From: Namhaeicola sp039714555 | GTDB taxonomy: Bacteria > Bacteroidota > Bacteroidia > Flavobacteriales > Flavobacteriaceae | Length of the DNA stretch: 40,542 nt | Assembly: GCA_039714555.1 (NCBI GenBank) | Contig: JBDLJB010000024.1 | Location: 1 to 40,542 of the forward strand | Reading direction: 5' to 3' | Shown here: in pieces, positions 1-7,465 of the stretch | How the letters are laid out: each line of letters opens with the position of its first letter | How positions within the stretch are numbered: position 1 is the first letter of the stretch | The notes under the pieces: model-generated | The model's database searches: none | Told to the model about the DNA's origin: nothing | The model's input: the letters and a program-made list of their open reading frames with translations, nothing else | Translations under genes and position numbers: made by a program

Positions 1-45
1 CCTAGCGAGGGTACATCAAATAAATGCACGTTAAGTTTCATTTAA
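1..45 (+). other. Possible 3' end of an upstream gene (left edge)
   Basis: Frame 1 is open from the left edge to a TAA at 43-45 and would encode the last 14 residues of a protein ending in CTLSFI. The piece is too short to assign to a family. It could equally be chance, since the other two plus frames stop within about 30 bases. The following stretch to 119 holds the leader of the thioredoxin gene. Confidence 0.25.
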
Positions 46-90
46 TGAAAGAGAAATAATTAAGAAAGGGCTTACAATTATAATATTCTG

Positions 91-98
91 TATTTTCG
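91..98 (+). promoter_or_regulatory. Weak -7 box before the thioredoxin gene
   Basis: TATTTTCG matches the Bacteroidota -7 consensus TAnnTTTG at 7 of 8 positions and lies 21 bp before the ATG at 120. I see no convincing -33 TTG element upstream, so this is a tentative call. Confidence 0.3.
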
Positions 99-119
99 CA
101 ATCTAAATTTTTTAAAATT

Positions 120-548
120 ATGTATTCAACAATTGCAATTATTATGCTACTATTGGCTTTCGGTATTTTTATATACCGCAGGTATAAAATGTTTGCACCT
201 GCTTTAGGAAGTAATCAAAAAGATAGTGAAAAATTAATCATTTTAAATGATAAAAACTTCAATTCATCTATTAAACAAGGAGTTACCTTAGTGGATTTTT
301 GGGCTGAATGGTGTCAGCCTTGCAAACTACAAGGACCTATTGTTAGTCAACTTGCAGATGATATTAGTAGTAATGGTGTGAAAATCTGTAAATTCGATGT
401 TGAGAAGAATCCAATGATCTCAAAAAAATTAGGTATCAGAAATATCCCAACTATAATTATTTTTAAAAATGGTAAAAAAGTTGAGCAACTTGTAGGTTTG
501 AAAGGTAAAGCAGCTTTAGAAAAAGCCGTTAAAAAAGCTCATAAGTAA
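120..548 (+). CDS. Membrane-anchored thioredoxin-like protein
   Basis: Thiol-disulfide oxidoreductase of the thioredoxin fold. An N-terminal hydrophobic segment (about residues 4-19) followed by basic residues (YRRYK) suggests a signal anchor, so the domain is probably tethered to the inner membrane. The active site is WCQPC (C65, C68) instead of the usual WCGPC, and the cis-proline loop NIPTI follows near residue 114. At 142 aa it is one thioredoxin domain plus the anchor. The Gln in the CxxC is a modest departure that could shift redox potential. By the positive-inside rule the RRYK after the helix would place the domain in the cytoplasm, but a periplasmic location cannot be excluded. It stands alone on this strand and converges with the next gene. 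Confidence 0.88.
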   Translation: MYSTIAIIMLLLAFGIFIYRRYKMFAPALGSNQKDSEKLIILNDKNFNSSIKQGVTLVDFWAEWCQPCKLQGPIVSQLADDISSNGVKICKFDVEKNPMISKKLGIRNIPTIIIFKNGKKVEQLVGLKGKAALEKAVKKAHK

Positions 549-580
549 ACATATTCATCTCAGCAATAAATATTTTTATA

Positions 581-1045
581 TTACCCTCTCAAATATTTTT
601 CAATCGTTTTTAAACTTATCGTCAATAAAAAGTGCTGCTTTAAAAAAAGTGCAAAAGTCTTAAGATCTGTAGAAGGTAAAAGATCTTTTTTATCTTGTTC
701 AACATAAGTATGGCCTTTGCTTATGCGAAATTCGAGATCTTCTGTATTTATAAATTCTTTTCGAATACCATTCATTGCTTTTACAAATTCAATTTGACGT
801 AAACCATCAACATCAAATCTCGGAATAAAATGAATACTCTCCCACTGCCGTTTTCTAACTTTCCAAAATAAATACTCTAACAATTTCTTATCTCTAATAT
901 TTAGCCTTTTACCTTCGGCAACATGTAAAGCAAAAGATTTTTTAAAAACTTCCTCGGCTTCATCACCAAAATCATTTAAAATATCTTTTTTGTGCCAATT
1001 TGGATGTTTCCAGTACTTTTTTCTAAGTTCTAATCTTGTCATCAT
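581..1045 (-). CDS. Conserved hypothetical protein, 154 aa
   Basis: I do not recognise a family. The product is soluble, without signal peptide or membrane segment, and rich in Lys, Arg and aromatic residues (for example KKYWKHPNWHKK near the N terminus). The first half reads as helical and basic, which would suit nucleic-acid or protein binding, but there is no diagnostic motif. Two adjacent Met codons (1045 and 1042) make the exact start uncertain by one residue. It lies 19 bp downstream of the VOC gene on the same strand and may be co-transcribed with it. Confidence 0.7.
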   Translation of the reverse strand: MMTRLELRKKYWKHPNWHKKDILNDFGDEAEEVFKKSFALHVAEGKRLNIRDKKLLEYLFWKVRKRQWESIHFIPRFDVDGLRQIEFVKAMNGIRKEFINTEDLEFRISKGHTYVEQDKKDLLPSTDLKTFALFLKQHFLLTISLKTIEKYLRG

Positions 1046-1064
1046 AATTCATTCATTTTTTGGG

Positions 1065-1448
1065 TTATGATTGAGAGTGTAATGCAATTCTATTTCCTTC
1101 ACTGTCTAAAAAAAGTGCCATATATCCAATTTCATCACTTATCAAAGTTTTTTGTTGTAAGATCACTCCTCCGGAATTTTCTATTTTATTTAATTCTGCT
1201 GTAATTTCAGTTGATGAAAAATAGATCAATACACCATTAGAAGAAGGTTTATAAAATTCATCATTTTTCACCAATGAACCCCCAGAACCTCTGGCCTCAG
1301 GATCATCTGCAAAAGGAAACCAACCCATAGTAATTTTCCCCATTTCAACTACTTTAATTGAAATATCAAATACTGTTTCATAAAACTTCTTAGCTCTTTC
1401 CATATCCTTTACAGGAATTTCGAACCAACCTACCATGTTTGCTTTCAT
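1065..1448 (-). CDS. VOC-fold (glyoxalase/bleomycin resistance-like) protein
   Basis: A 127-aa single-chain vicinal oxygen chelate protein, which would form two beta-alpha-beta-beta-beta modules. The N terminus GWFEIPVKDMERAKKFYE is the typical opening of this family and the C terminus LFLDSEGNRIALHS is the typical last strand pair. Candidate metal or substrate residues are E10 and the late H and E positions, but the family is functionally diverse and the substrate cannot be told. The closest style is the PhnB/lactoylglutathione-lyase-related group annotated only as VOC family. It sits between the MBL-fold gene (54 bp upstream) and the hypothetical gene, all on the same strand. Confidence 0.85.
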   Translation of the reverse strand: MKANMVGWFEIPVKDMERAKKFYETVFDISIKVVEMGKITMGWFPFADDPEARGSGGSLVKNDEFYKPSSNGVLIYFSSTEITAELNKIENSGGVILQQKTLISDEIGYMALFLDSEGNRIALHSQS

Positions 1449-1502
1449 TTTTTAATTTTTTGTAGTTATTGTATTATATGGATCAATTTATTTGTTTAAG
1501 AT

Positions 1503-2180
1503 CTAAATATTTATATAATTTCCAATATCTAATAAGATCAGATCATAGCCTTTATTTTTAAAGACATTTATAGCTTTTTGATGGTCAATTTCAATATATC
1601 CAAAAGTATCATAATGATAACCTAAAACTTTATTACATTCAACAAACTCAGCAGCAATTGATGCACTTTCAATTCCCATAGTAAAATTATCGCCAATAGG
1701 CAGAACTGCCAGATCGAGTTTAGCTTGAAGCGGAATTAATTTCATATCCATTGTCAAAGCTGTGTCACCGGCAATATATACATTGGCCTCGGCTGTTTCT
1801 AATAAAAATCCTCCAGGTTGACCACCATAAGAACCATCAGGAAAAGAACTCGTATGTATGGCATTGGTATATGTTACTCTACCAAAATCAAACTGCCAAG
1901 AACCACCGTGGTTCATGGGATGACCATCAATACCTAAATTACCAAAATGGTTTACAATTTCAAAATTGGAAATTATTTTTGCGCCCGTTCGTTTTGCAAT
2001 AGCTTCCACATCTAAAACATGGTCTTGATGTGCATGTGTTATCAAAATAAAATCAGCTTTAAGCGAATTTATATCAATATTCTTTGCCAGATCATTGGCG
2101 GTAATAAATGGATCTACAATTATATGTGTATTGGCAATTTGAACAGAAAGAGAAGCGTGACCGAGATAAGTTATTTTCAT
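1503..2180 (-). CDS. UPF0173-type metal-dependent hydrolase (MBL fold)
   Basis: A 225-aa metallo-beta-lactamase-fold protein. It starts MKITYLGHASLSVQ, typical of the UPF0173 / UlaG-like branch. The metal signature ITHAHQDHVLD (HxHxDH) appears near residue 50, a further His (NAIHTSS) follows, then GDTAL for the bridging Asp, and a late His (LGYHYDT). All expected metal ligands are therefore present, and a hydrolase binding two metal ions is expected. The physiological substrate of this family is not established. An 18-bp perfect palindrome lies just upstream (2204-2221). Confidence 0.88.
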   Translation of the reverse strand: MKITYLGHASLSVQIANTHIIVDPFITANDLAKNIDINSLKADFILITHAHQDHVLDVEAIAKRTGAKIISNFEIVNHFGNLGIDGHPMNHGGSWQFDFGRVTYTNAIHTSSFPDGSYGGQPGGFLLETAEANVYIAGDTALTMDMKLIPLQAKLDLAVLPIGDNFTMGIESASIAAEFVECNKVLGYHYDTFGYIEIDHQKAINVFKNKGYDLILLDIGNYINI

Positions 2181-2203
2181 GATGTTTACCCTTTAATAAG
2201 TTA

Positions 2204-2221
2204 TTCTATAAATTTATAGAA
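2204..2221. repeat. Perfect 18-bp palindrome upstream of the MBL-fold gene
   Basis: TTCTATAAATTTATAGAA is its own reverse complement. It lies 23 bp before the start codon of the MBL-fold hydrolase on the minus strand and after the terminator of the receptor gene. It could be an operator overlapping the promoter, but in AT-rich DNA such palindromes also occur by chance. Confidence 0.5.
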
Positions 2222-2239
2222 GAAATTACTTAAAACCAA

Positions 2240-2276
2240 AAAAACCGCCAAAGAAAAAATTCTTTTAGCGGTTTTT
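2240..2276 (-). terminator. Rho-independent terminator of the copper-receptor unit
   Basis: On the minus strand AAAAACCGC pairs with GCGGTTTTT, and an inner AAAGAA/TTCTTT stem follows after a small internal bulge. The hairpin runs into seven T residues. It begins 23 bp after the receptor stop codon, so it should end that transcript before the MBL-fold gene. Confidence 0.85.
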
Positions 2277-2298
2277 AAACAAAACTAACTAACTGTTT

Positions 2299-4566
2299 TT
2301 AAAAACTGTAATTCAAATAAATCGTAAAATTTCTTCCGGGTTCATAAATTCTACCACTCAACAGATCAGAATTCTTATATGAAAAATTTAAGTGTTCATA
2401 ATATGCTGTATCAAAAATATTTAAAACAGCTGCACCAACTGTAAAACCTTTTATTGGTTTAAAACCTGCACTAAAATCAAATAGTGCAAAACCAGGTGTT
2501 TGCTTTTCTTTAAATGTTTCTGATATGCGATCTTGTTCTGCAACCAATCGCGATTTCAAATTAAACCAGTACTTCTCTTTATCATAATTCAAACTTAAAT
2601 GTGCCGTTAACGGTGTTACCTGAGGTAATGGTTCATCAAAATCTTTATTTTGCCCATAAGTATATGACAGGTCAGATAAAAAGCTAAATTCTGAAGTAAT
2701 GTGATAATTGAAAAACATTTCAAATCCGGTTTGAATTGCTTTATCTATATTTATAAATCGTTTAGCATAGATAGGCTCGACTGTTGGCATAAATTTTCTT
2801 GGTAGATCCTTATCAACCACAGCTGAAATATAATCATTCAAAAATGAATAAAATATGGATGCTCCAAAATTAAAATTATCATGCCCTTGTTTAAAAGAAA
2901 CTTCAAATTGATTGTTGATCTCAGGATCTAAATAAGGATTCCCAACATATTCATACGGATCAGTACCAATATTAAAATGATTGATATAACGCTCAATCAT
3001 TGAAGCTGTTCTTATACCTCTTCCAAAAGCAAATTGCCATTGTGAATTGTTTATATTATAAACATAAGAAACATTACCACTAATATTTACTTCTGATTGA
3101 TCTTCAATTTCGCCTCCATATAAATCTAAAAAATCTTGTTCAGGATCATTAATAGCTGTAGCAATAAAATCGGATCTTAAACCTGCAGTAATAATTGATT
3201 GATCAGAGATCATATATTTTCCTTCCGCAAAAACTCCAATATTATTAACCTCAGAATCTTGCCAAATCTTATCTACTTTGATCTTAGGTTCAGGTAAAGG
3301 ATTTCCGTTCATTATTTTAATAGTACGTATTCTCGATCCGTCTCTTCCAATAAAATTTGCATCAATTCCGGTAAATACCTTTAATTGACTTGAAGGTGTT
3401 AAAGTAACTTCAGCCTTACCTCCATAAGTTGTTGCGAAAACATTAGAAGAGGCAAATGTAGCTTTAAAACTTGGGCGATTCTCATTGGTCATTAAATGAT
3501 CAACATATGAATAAAATCCTTTAAAAGAAATTGCACTTACTTTTTCAGAAAGATCAGTAATCTTATAATCTAATCCTGCCAGATAACTATCATCATAAGG
3601 TGAATCCATTGGTAATCCTGCATGATCGATATCTCGTCCAAAAGATTGTCTCCAGGTTAATTTTAACCGTTGATTATCCTTAGGGTTGTATCCAAATTTT
3701 ACAGAATAATCAGTAGTTTTAAATGTTGAGGGAACTTCTGTACCCTCACCATCAGTATAATTTCCATAATCTCTATAAGAACCGTTTAATTCTAAATCAA
3801 ACTTTTCTTTTTTATAAAATAAAGTATATCTGGTAGTAAAATTATTACCATTTGTTTCATATCCTGCTTCAATATTGCCGCTAAAACCTGATTTTTGATT
3901 TTTTATTGATCTCGAAACCATATTGATAATTCCTCCAAAATTCTGTCCAAATCTAACTGTAAAAGGACCTCTAATTACTTCAATTTTTTCAATTTCTTCC
4001 GGTATCACGTGCGTTGTTATAGGATCCATTCTGTTAGGGCAAGCATTTAGAATTTTCATCCCACCATCATATTGAATATTCAATTGCTCGTATTTAAATG
4101 CTCTAAAAACTGGTTCTGAAGCATAAGCTCCACGTTTTTGAATTCCAAAACCTGGAATATCTTTAAAAAGATCACTTACATTTCTTGGCTGTGTTGTTGC
4201 TTTAATATCATCATATATTACGTCTGAATGAGCAATATCTCCAAAAGGATCTGCCCTAAGAATAATTGTATTTAGTTGTATAGCACTCTCTTTTAGAGTA
4301 ATTATCATGTTATTGCGTAATTCAATCGTTTTAGTTTTGTAATTGATATGTGATATCAATGCTTTTTCACCTTTGAATGCATTTATCTTAAAATCACCAT
4401 ATTGATCGGTTTCAGTAAATTCTTCTGAGTTTAGTAATTTAATGCTTATTTGTTCTATTGGCTTGCCTTTTTCATCAATAATCTTACCTGATATTTCTGT
4501 TTGCTGTGCATAACTATTTACACCAATAAACAACATTAAGGCATAAGCCATTAATAATTTTTTCAT
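2299..4566 (-). CDS. TonB-dependent outer-membrane receptor, OprC-like copper type
   Basis: A 755-aa TonB-dependent transporter that would bring a ligand across the outer membrane. It has a signal peptide (cleavage likely after A20, SYA-QQ), a carboxypeptidase-D-like regulatory domain (about 24-95), a plug (about 115-220, ending EKIEVIRGPFTVRFG), and a beta-barrel ending in the aromatic YLNYSF. The plug carries CPNRM (C176, M180) and the barrel carries HLM (H357, M359). The copper importer OprC of Pseudomonas binds copper through a CxxxM pair and an HxM pair about 180 residues apart. Here C176 and H357 are 181 apart, and the flanking NRMDP-TTH sequence is typical of the OprC/NosA group. I infer copper as substrate. 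The gene follows a small exported Cys protein in the same unit, preceded by a Crp/Fnr-type dyad. Confidence 0.88.
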   Translation of the reverse strand: MKKLLMAYALMLFIGVNSYAQQTEISGKIIDEKGKPIEQISIKLLNSEEFTETDQYGDFKINAFKGEKALISHINYKTKTIELRNNMIITLKESAIQLNTIILRADPFGDIAHSDVIYDDIKATTQPRNVSDLFKDIPGFGIQKRGAYASEPVFRAFKYEQLNIQYDGGMKILNACPNRMDPITTHVIPEEIEKIEVIRGPFTVRFGQNFGGIINMVSRSIKNQKSGFSGNIEAGYETNGNNFTTRYTLFYKKEKFDLELNGSYRDYGNYTDGEGTEVPSTFKTTDYSVKFGYNPKDNQRLKLTWRQSFGRDIDHAGLPMDSPYDDSYLAGLDYKITDLSEKVSAISFKGFYSYVDHLMTNENRPSFKATFASSNVFATTYGGKAEVTLTPSSQLKVFTGIDANFIGRDGSRIRTIKIMNGNPLPEPKIKVDKIWQDSEVNNIGVFAEGKYMISDQSIITAGLRSDFIATAINDPEQDFLDLYGGEIEDQSEVNISGNVSYVYNINNSQWQFAFGRGIRTASMIERYINHFNIGTDPYEYVGNPYLDPEINNQFEVSFKQGHDNFNFGASIFYSFLNDYISAVVDKDLPRKFMPTVEPIYAKRFINIDKAIQTGFEMFFNYHITSEFSFLSDLSYTYGQNKDFDEPLPQVTPLTAHLSLNYDKEKYWFNLKSRLVAEQDRISETFKEKQTPGFALFDFSAGFKPIKGFTVGAAVLNIFDTAYYEHLNFSYKNSDLLSGRIYEPGRNFTIYLNYSF

Positions 4567-4599
4567 TATAAATTAAATTGGTTTATATTATTAGATTGC

Positions 4600-4620
4600 C
4601 ATACAGACTAATACTGTATG
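4600..4620. repeat. 7-bp inverted repeat between the Cys protein and the receptor
   Basis: CATACAG and CTGTATG flank a 7-nt loop in the 92-bp gap between the two genes of the unit. Read on the transcribed minus strand there is no T-run after it, so it is not an ordinary terminator. It may be an mRNA stem that affects processing or translation of the receptor, or a binding site. Confidence 0.5.
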
Positions 4621-4658
4621 TTTTTAATATTTTAAATAAATAATCGAAGATGACCTAA

Positions 4659-5039
4659 TTAAATAATCGGTGGTCTTAATGGTTTGTCTATAAAATTCTT
4701 TTCATCAAATTTTATATAAAATGCAAGATTTTTATTGAACTGATATTGTATATTAAAATTATAAGTAAAATTTTTGTTCTTCAAAGTAATAAATTTTTCA
4801 AGGTCAATTTTAGGAGGCAGTGGTGCATCTTGTTCTACATCAAGATTTTGTTGTTCCTTTACTTGTTTTTCTAAATAGCATTTACCATTACAAGCCATCA
4901 AAGGTTTATCTTTATTTTCACATAACTCATTAGCTATATAATCATAGTTAACAAAATATTCAATAACAGGTATTGCTGGTTGAATTATTGCCAACAAATA
5001 TAAATTAAGAAAGAGTTGAGTAAAAATTATTTTTTTCAA
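4659..5039 (-). CDS. Small exported Cys-motif protein, probable copper-handling partner
   Basis: A 126-aa protein with an N-terminal hydrophobic segment (about residues 5-30: signal peptide or anchor). It carries a cluster of Cys and Met: C40, M48, C50 and C54, with the core ACNGKCYL. The C terminus is Pro-rich and ends in PLRPPII. I recognise the CNGKC layout from unnamed proteins in Bacteroidota genomes, often beside TonB-dependent receptors. No biochemical function is established to my knowledge. C-x3-C with a nearby Met would suit Cu(I) binding. It is the first gene of the unit, 92 bp before the OprC-like receptor, with a strong -7 box and a Crp/Fnr-type dyad directly upstream. Confidence 0.8.
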   Translation of the reverse strand: MKKIIFTQLFLNLYLLAIIQPAIPVIEYFVNYDYIANELCENKDKPLMACNGKCYLEKQVKEQQNLDVEQDAPLPPKIDLEKFITLKNKNFTYNFNIQYQFNKNLAFYIKFDEKNFIDKPLRPPII

Positions 5040-5057
5040 TTTTTATTAGATTTACAA

Positions 5058-5065
5058 CAAAAGTA
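5058..5065 (-). promoter_or_regulatory. -7 box of the copper-receptor unit
   Basis: On the minus strand TACTTTTG matches TAnnTTTG exactly. If its last G is near -4, transcription starts close to 5054, leaving a leader of about 15 nt. No clear -33 TTG element is present, as expected for an activator-dependent promoter. Confidence 0.65.
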
Positions 5066-5088
5066 GATAATTTTGTCTTTTATTATAT

Positions 5089-5102
5089 ATGATATTTGTC
5101 AT
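5089..5102. promoter_or_regulatory. Candidate Crp/Fnr dyad before the copper-receptor unit
   Basis: ATGATATTTGTCAT reads ATGACAAATATCAT on the transcribed strand, a perfect ATGA-N6-TCAT dyad. Its centre is about 41.5 bp upstream of the start predicted from the -7 box at 5058-5065. The same core occurs at 17078-17091 and 19560-19573. The spacing TGA-N6-TCA is that of the CRP/FNR family. The 5' end of the dyad is close to the menA stop codon, within the 67-bp gap between the genes. Confidence 0.65.
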
Positions 5103-5106
5103 GTTT

Positions 5107-6003
5107 TCATATTATTTGTCCTAAGCCAAATAAAACTGCAAATAAAAAAGTACTCAGGGCTAATTTTTTTAATTCGGGGTCGAGGTCTTTGGGTTTTCTA
5201 TTTTTATAAACAAACAACAAGTGTTTAAAAATTGGCACAAAAGCAAAAACAAAAATAAACTGCTTAACTGAATAAAAATGAATGACATTGTATAAAACAG
5301 CAAATAAAAAAGCAGCTAAAATTAAATAATAATGATAATATCTAGCAAACTCTTCTCCTATTTTGACCACTAAAGTATTTTTTCCTGATTTTAAATCAGA
5401 AGCTGCATCTCTCATATTATTCAAATTCAAAACTCCAACACTCAACAAACCAATTGAAAATGCGGGTAAAAAAATTGTATAATTAAGTTGTTTCATATAT
5501 AAGAAGTAAGTTCCACATACACTCAAGATTCCAAAAAATAAAAAAACAAATAGATCTCCAAAACCATAATAACCGTAAGCTTTATTACCTACAGTATATT
5601 TTATTGCTGCATAGATACTTAGCAAGCCTAACACTAAGAATAAAAATGAATATAAAAAGTTTTCTTTACCAAACGAAAAGTATATTAAAATAATGGCTAC
5701 AATTAAAGTAAAAAAAGAGGTAGCTAGAATTGCTTTTTTCATTTGTTTTGGTGAAATATCCCCACTTTGCAGAGCGCGTTTAGGCCCTACTCTATCTAAA
5801 TTGTCAGTTCCTTTTACACCATCACCATAATCATTTGCAAAATTAGAAATTACTTGAAACCCAACGGTTGTCAACATAGCAAAAACAAATATTTTCCAAT
5901 TGAAATAACCTTCAGAAGCTGCTAAAAAACTCGCTAATATAATACCGGAAAGTGATAAGGGTAATGTACGCAAACGTGCAGCACTAAGCCATTTGTTGAT
6001 CAT
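5107..6003 (-). CDS. menA: 1,4-dihydroxy-2-naphthoate octaprenyltransferase
   Basis: Attaches the polyprenyl chain to 1,4-dihydroxy-2-naphthoate in menaquinone synthesis, in the inner membrane. The 298-aa length and 8-9 predicted membrane helices fit the UbiA superfamily. The first Asp-rich motif is NFANDYGDGVKGTDN (about residues 54-68), followed by RVGPKRALQSG. The second is NNMRDAASDLKSGKNTL (about 194-210). Both Mg/prenyl-diphosphate motifs are intact. The N-terminal WLSAARLRTLPLSLSGI is characteristic of MenA rather than UbiA. It is last in a run of minus-strand genes, 21 bp after the SPOR-like gene. This organism therefore respires with menaquinone, which is relevant for the Fe-S pair upstream. 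Confidence 0.95.
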   Translation of the reverse strand: MINKWLSAARLRTLPLSLSGIILASFLAASEGYFNWKIFVFAMLTTVGFQVISNFANDYGDGVKGTDNLDRVGPKRALQSGDISPKQMKKAILATSFFTLIVAIILIYFSFGKENFLYSFLFLVLGLLSIYAAIKYTVGNKAYGYYGFGDLFVFLFFGILSVCGTYFLYMKQLNYTIFLPAFSIGLLSVGVLNLNNMRDAASDLKSGKNTLVVKIGEEFARYYHYYLILAAFLFAVLYNVIHFYSVKQFIFVFAFVPIFKHLLFVYKNRKPKDLDPELKKLALSTFLFAVLFGLGQII

Positions 6004-6024
6004 ATAAATAAATTTTCGAACATA

Positions 6025-6630
6025 TTATTTTTCTCGAATCCATTTTTCTCCACTTAATTGAAGGGCTTCTCCTATATTTACAGGTTCACCATATGATTTG
6101 GCTATGATAAAACAATCCTTAAATCCTAATCTACGTAGATCTTTTCTCAGCTGAAAAGCTTCTTTGTAAGTATTATAATTTCCTAGTGCAAATTTATTCA
6201 TACCACTTTGTTCAAATTCAGACAAATGTGAAAAATTATCTGAAAATAAATTTGACGCAAAATTACTATAGGCTCCTATTTGAACACTATAAACAATTGG
6301 TAACTCTTTTATCGAAGTTAATGATGTATCTATTGCTTGTATTTTATCAACTTTAAGTTGTAAATCATGCAATGAATCGGTATTGATCAAACTTAAATTA
6401 TTTTTAATTAAATATTCGTCTTCAATCTTATTGTTTTTAGGTATGAATGACCATATAAACAATAGCAGTAATAATAAACTTACAATACCAAAAATAATTC
6501 GGTGCTTTTTTAAAACCGAAATTTTCTCCTCATCTTCAGTAATTACTGTTGATAGATCGTGAATTGTGCCATTGGCTTTATCAATTTCTTCGTAAAGATT
6601 ATTTAAATCTTCTTGTTTTATATCAGACAT
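6025..6630 (-). CDS. Membrane protein with C-terminal SPOR-like domain
   Basis: A 201-aa protein with three parts: a charged, probably coiled-coil N terminus (about 1-42), one membrane helix (about 46-63, rich in Leu), and a periplasmic region ending in a SPOR-like domain (about 110-180: YSVQIGAYSNF, NKFALGNYNTYKEAFQLRKDL, then GFKDCFIIA). SPOR domains bind glycan strands stripped of peptides at division sites. The orientation, with a cytoplasmic N terminus, fits a bitopic division- or wall-associated protein. An amidase with its own SPOR-like tail is encoded in the same strand run (9985-11088), which suggests a wall theme. The domain call rests on pattern only. Confidence 0.75.
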   Translation of the reverse strand: MSDIKQEDLNNLYEEIDKANGTIHDLSTVITEDEEKISVLKKHRIIFGIVSLLLLLLFIWSFIPKNNKIEDEYLIKNNLSLINTDSLHDLQLKVDKIQAIDTSLTSIKELPIVYSVQIGAYSNFASNLFSDNFSHLSEFEQSGMNKFALGNYNTYKEAFQLRKDLRRLGFKDCFIIAKSYGEPVNIGEALQLSGEKWIREK

Positions 6631-6657
6631 GAATATTAGTAATAATATTATTAAAAA

Positions 6658-7437
6658 TTATAATTCTTCAGCAGAAGCAATAATTTCTGCTATATCTAAA
6701 ACTTCAATTTCTTCTTCTTTTTCTTTATTTTTTATACCATCCGTCATCATTGTATTGCAAAAAGGGCAACCAGTTGCAATAACAGATGGATTAACTTCTA
6801 AAGCATCTTCTGTTCGCTCAACAAAAATTTCTTTATCCCCTTTTTCAGAATCCTTAAACATTTGTGCTCCTCCTGCTCCACAGCACAAACCATCACTTTT
6901 ACAACGATTCATTTCAACCAGCTCTACATCCATTTTTTTTATTAGATCTCTAGGTGCTTCATAAATTCCGTTGGCTCTACCGAGATAACACGGGTCGTGA
7001 AAAGTAATTCGTTTACCTGCAAATTTTCCACCTTCTATTGTAAGTCGGCCATCATCTAACAAAGATTTTAAATACTCAGTGTGGTGCAAAACTTGATAAT
7101 TTCCACCTAATTTTGAATATTCATTTTTAAGCGTATTAAAGCAATGCGGACAAGCTGTTACAATTTTCTTTATTTCATAGGCATTTAATATCTCAATATT
7201 GGTCATTGCCTGCATTTGAAATAAAAATTCATTTCCTGCTCTTTTGGCCGGATCACCACTACAACTCTCTTCAGTACCTAAAACAGCAAATTCAACATTT
7301 GCATTATTTAAAATTTTTACAAATGCTTTGGTTATTTTTTTTGCTCTATCATCATAACTTCCAGCACAACCAACCCAAAATAAAACTTCGGGTGTTTTTC
7401 CTTCGGCCATCATTTCTGCCATTGTTGGTACTTTCAT
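6658..7437 (-). CDS. Fe-S oxidoreductase subunit with two CCG domains (HdrB/GlpC-like)
   Basis: A 259-aa soluble protein with two cysteine-rich CCG domains (PF02754). The first has CAGSYDD, then a Cys in EESCSGDPAKR, then CPHC. The second has HDPCYLGR, CCGAGGAQM and CPFC. In the family these bind a non-cubane or cubane [4Fe-4S] centre, as in heterodisulfide reductase HdrB, LutA/LldE and the C-terminal part of membrane ETF:menaquinone oxidoreductases (DUF224). The gene is 28 bp downstream of a membrane protein with two ferredoxin motifs. Together they look like a split version of such a membrane oxidoreductase feeding menaquinone. The electron donor is not encoded here. Confidence 0.88.
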   Translation of the reverse strand: MKVPTMAEMMAEGKTPEVLFWVGCAGSYDDRAKKITKAFVKILNNANVEFAVLGTEESCSGDPAKRAGNEFLFQMQAMTNIEILNAYEIKKIVTACPHCFNTLKNEYSKLGGNYQVLHHTEYLKSLLDDGRLTIEGGKFAGKRITFHDPCYLGRANGIYEAPRDLIKKMDVELVEMNRCKSDGLCCGAGGAQMFKDSEKGDKEIFVERTEDALEVNPSVIATGCPFCNTMMTDGIKNKEKEEEIEVLDIAEIIASAEEL

Positions 7438-7465
7438 GTATACTTATTTAATTATTTAATTTCTT

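Noticed and set aside
36..50. Palindrome TTTCATTTAATGAAA near the left edge
   Set aside because: Symmetric, but the half-sites are in the order TCAT...ATGA, the reverse of the regulon dyad. It is short, AT-rich and not at a clear promoter position.
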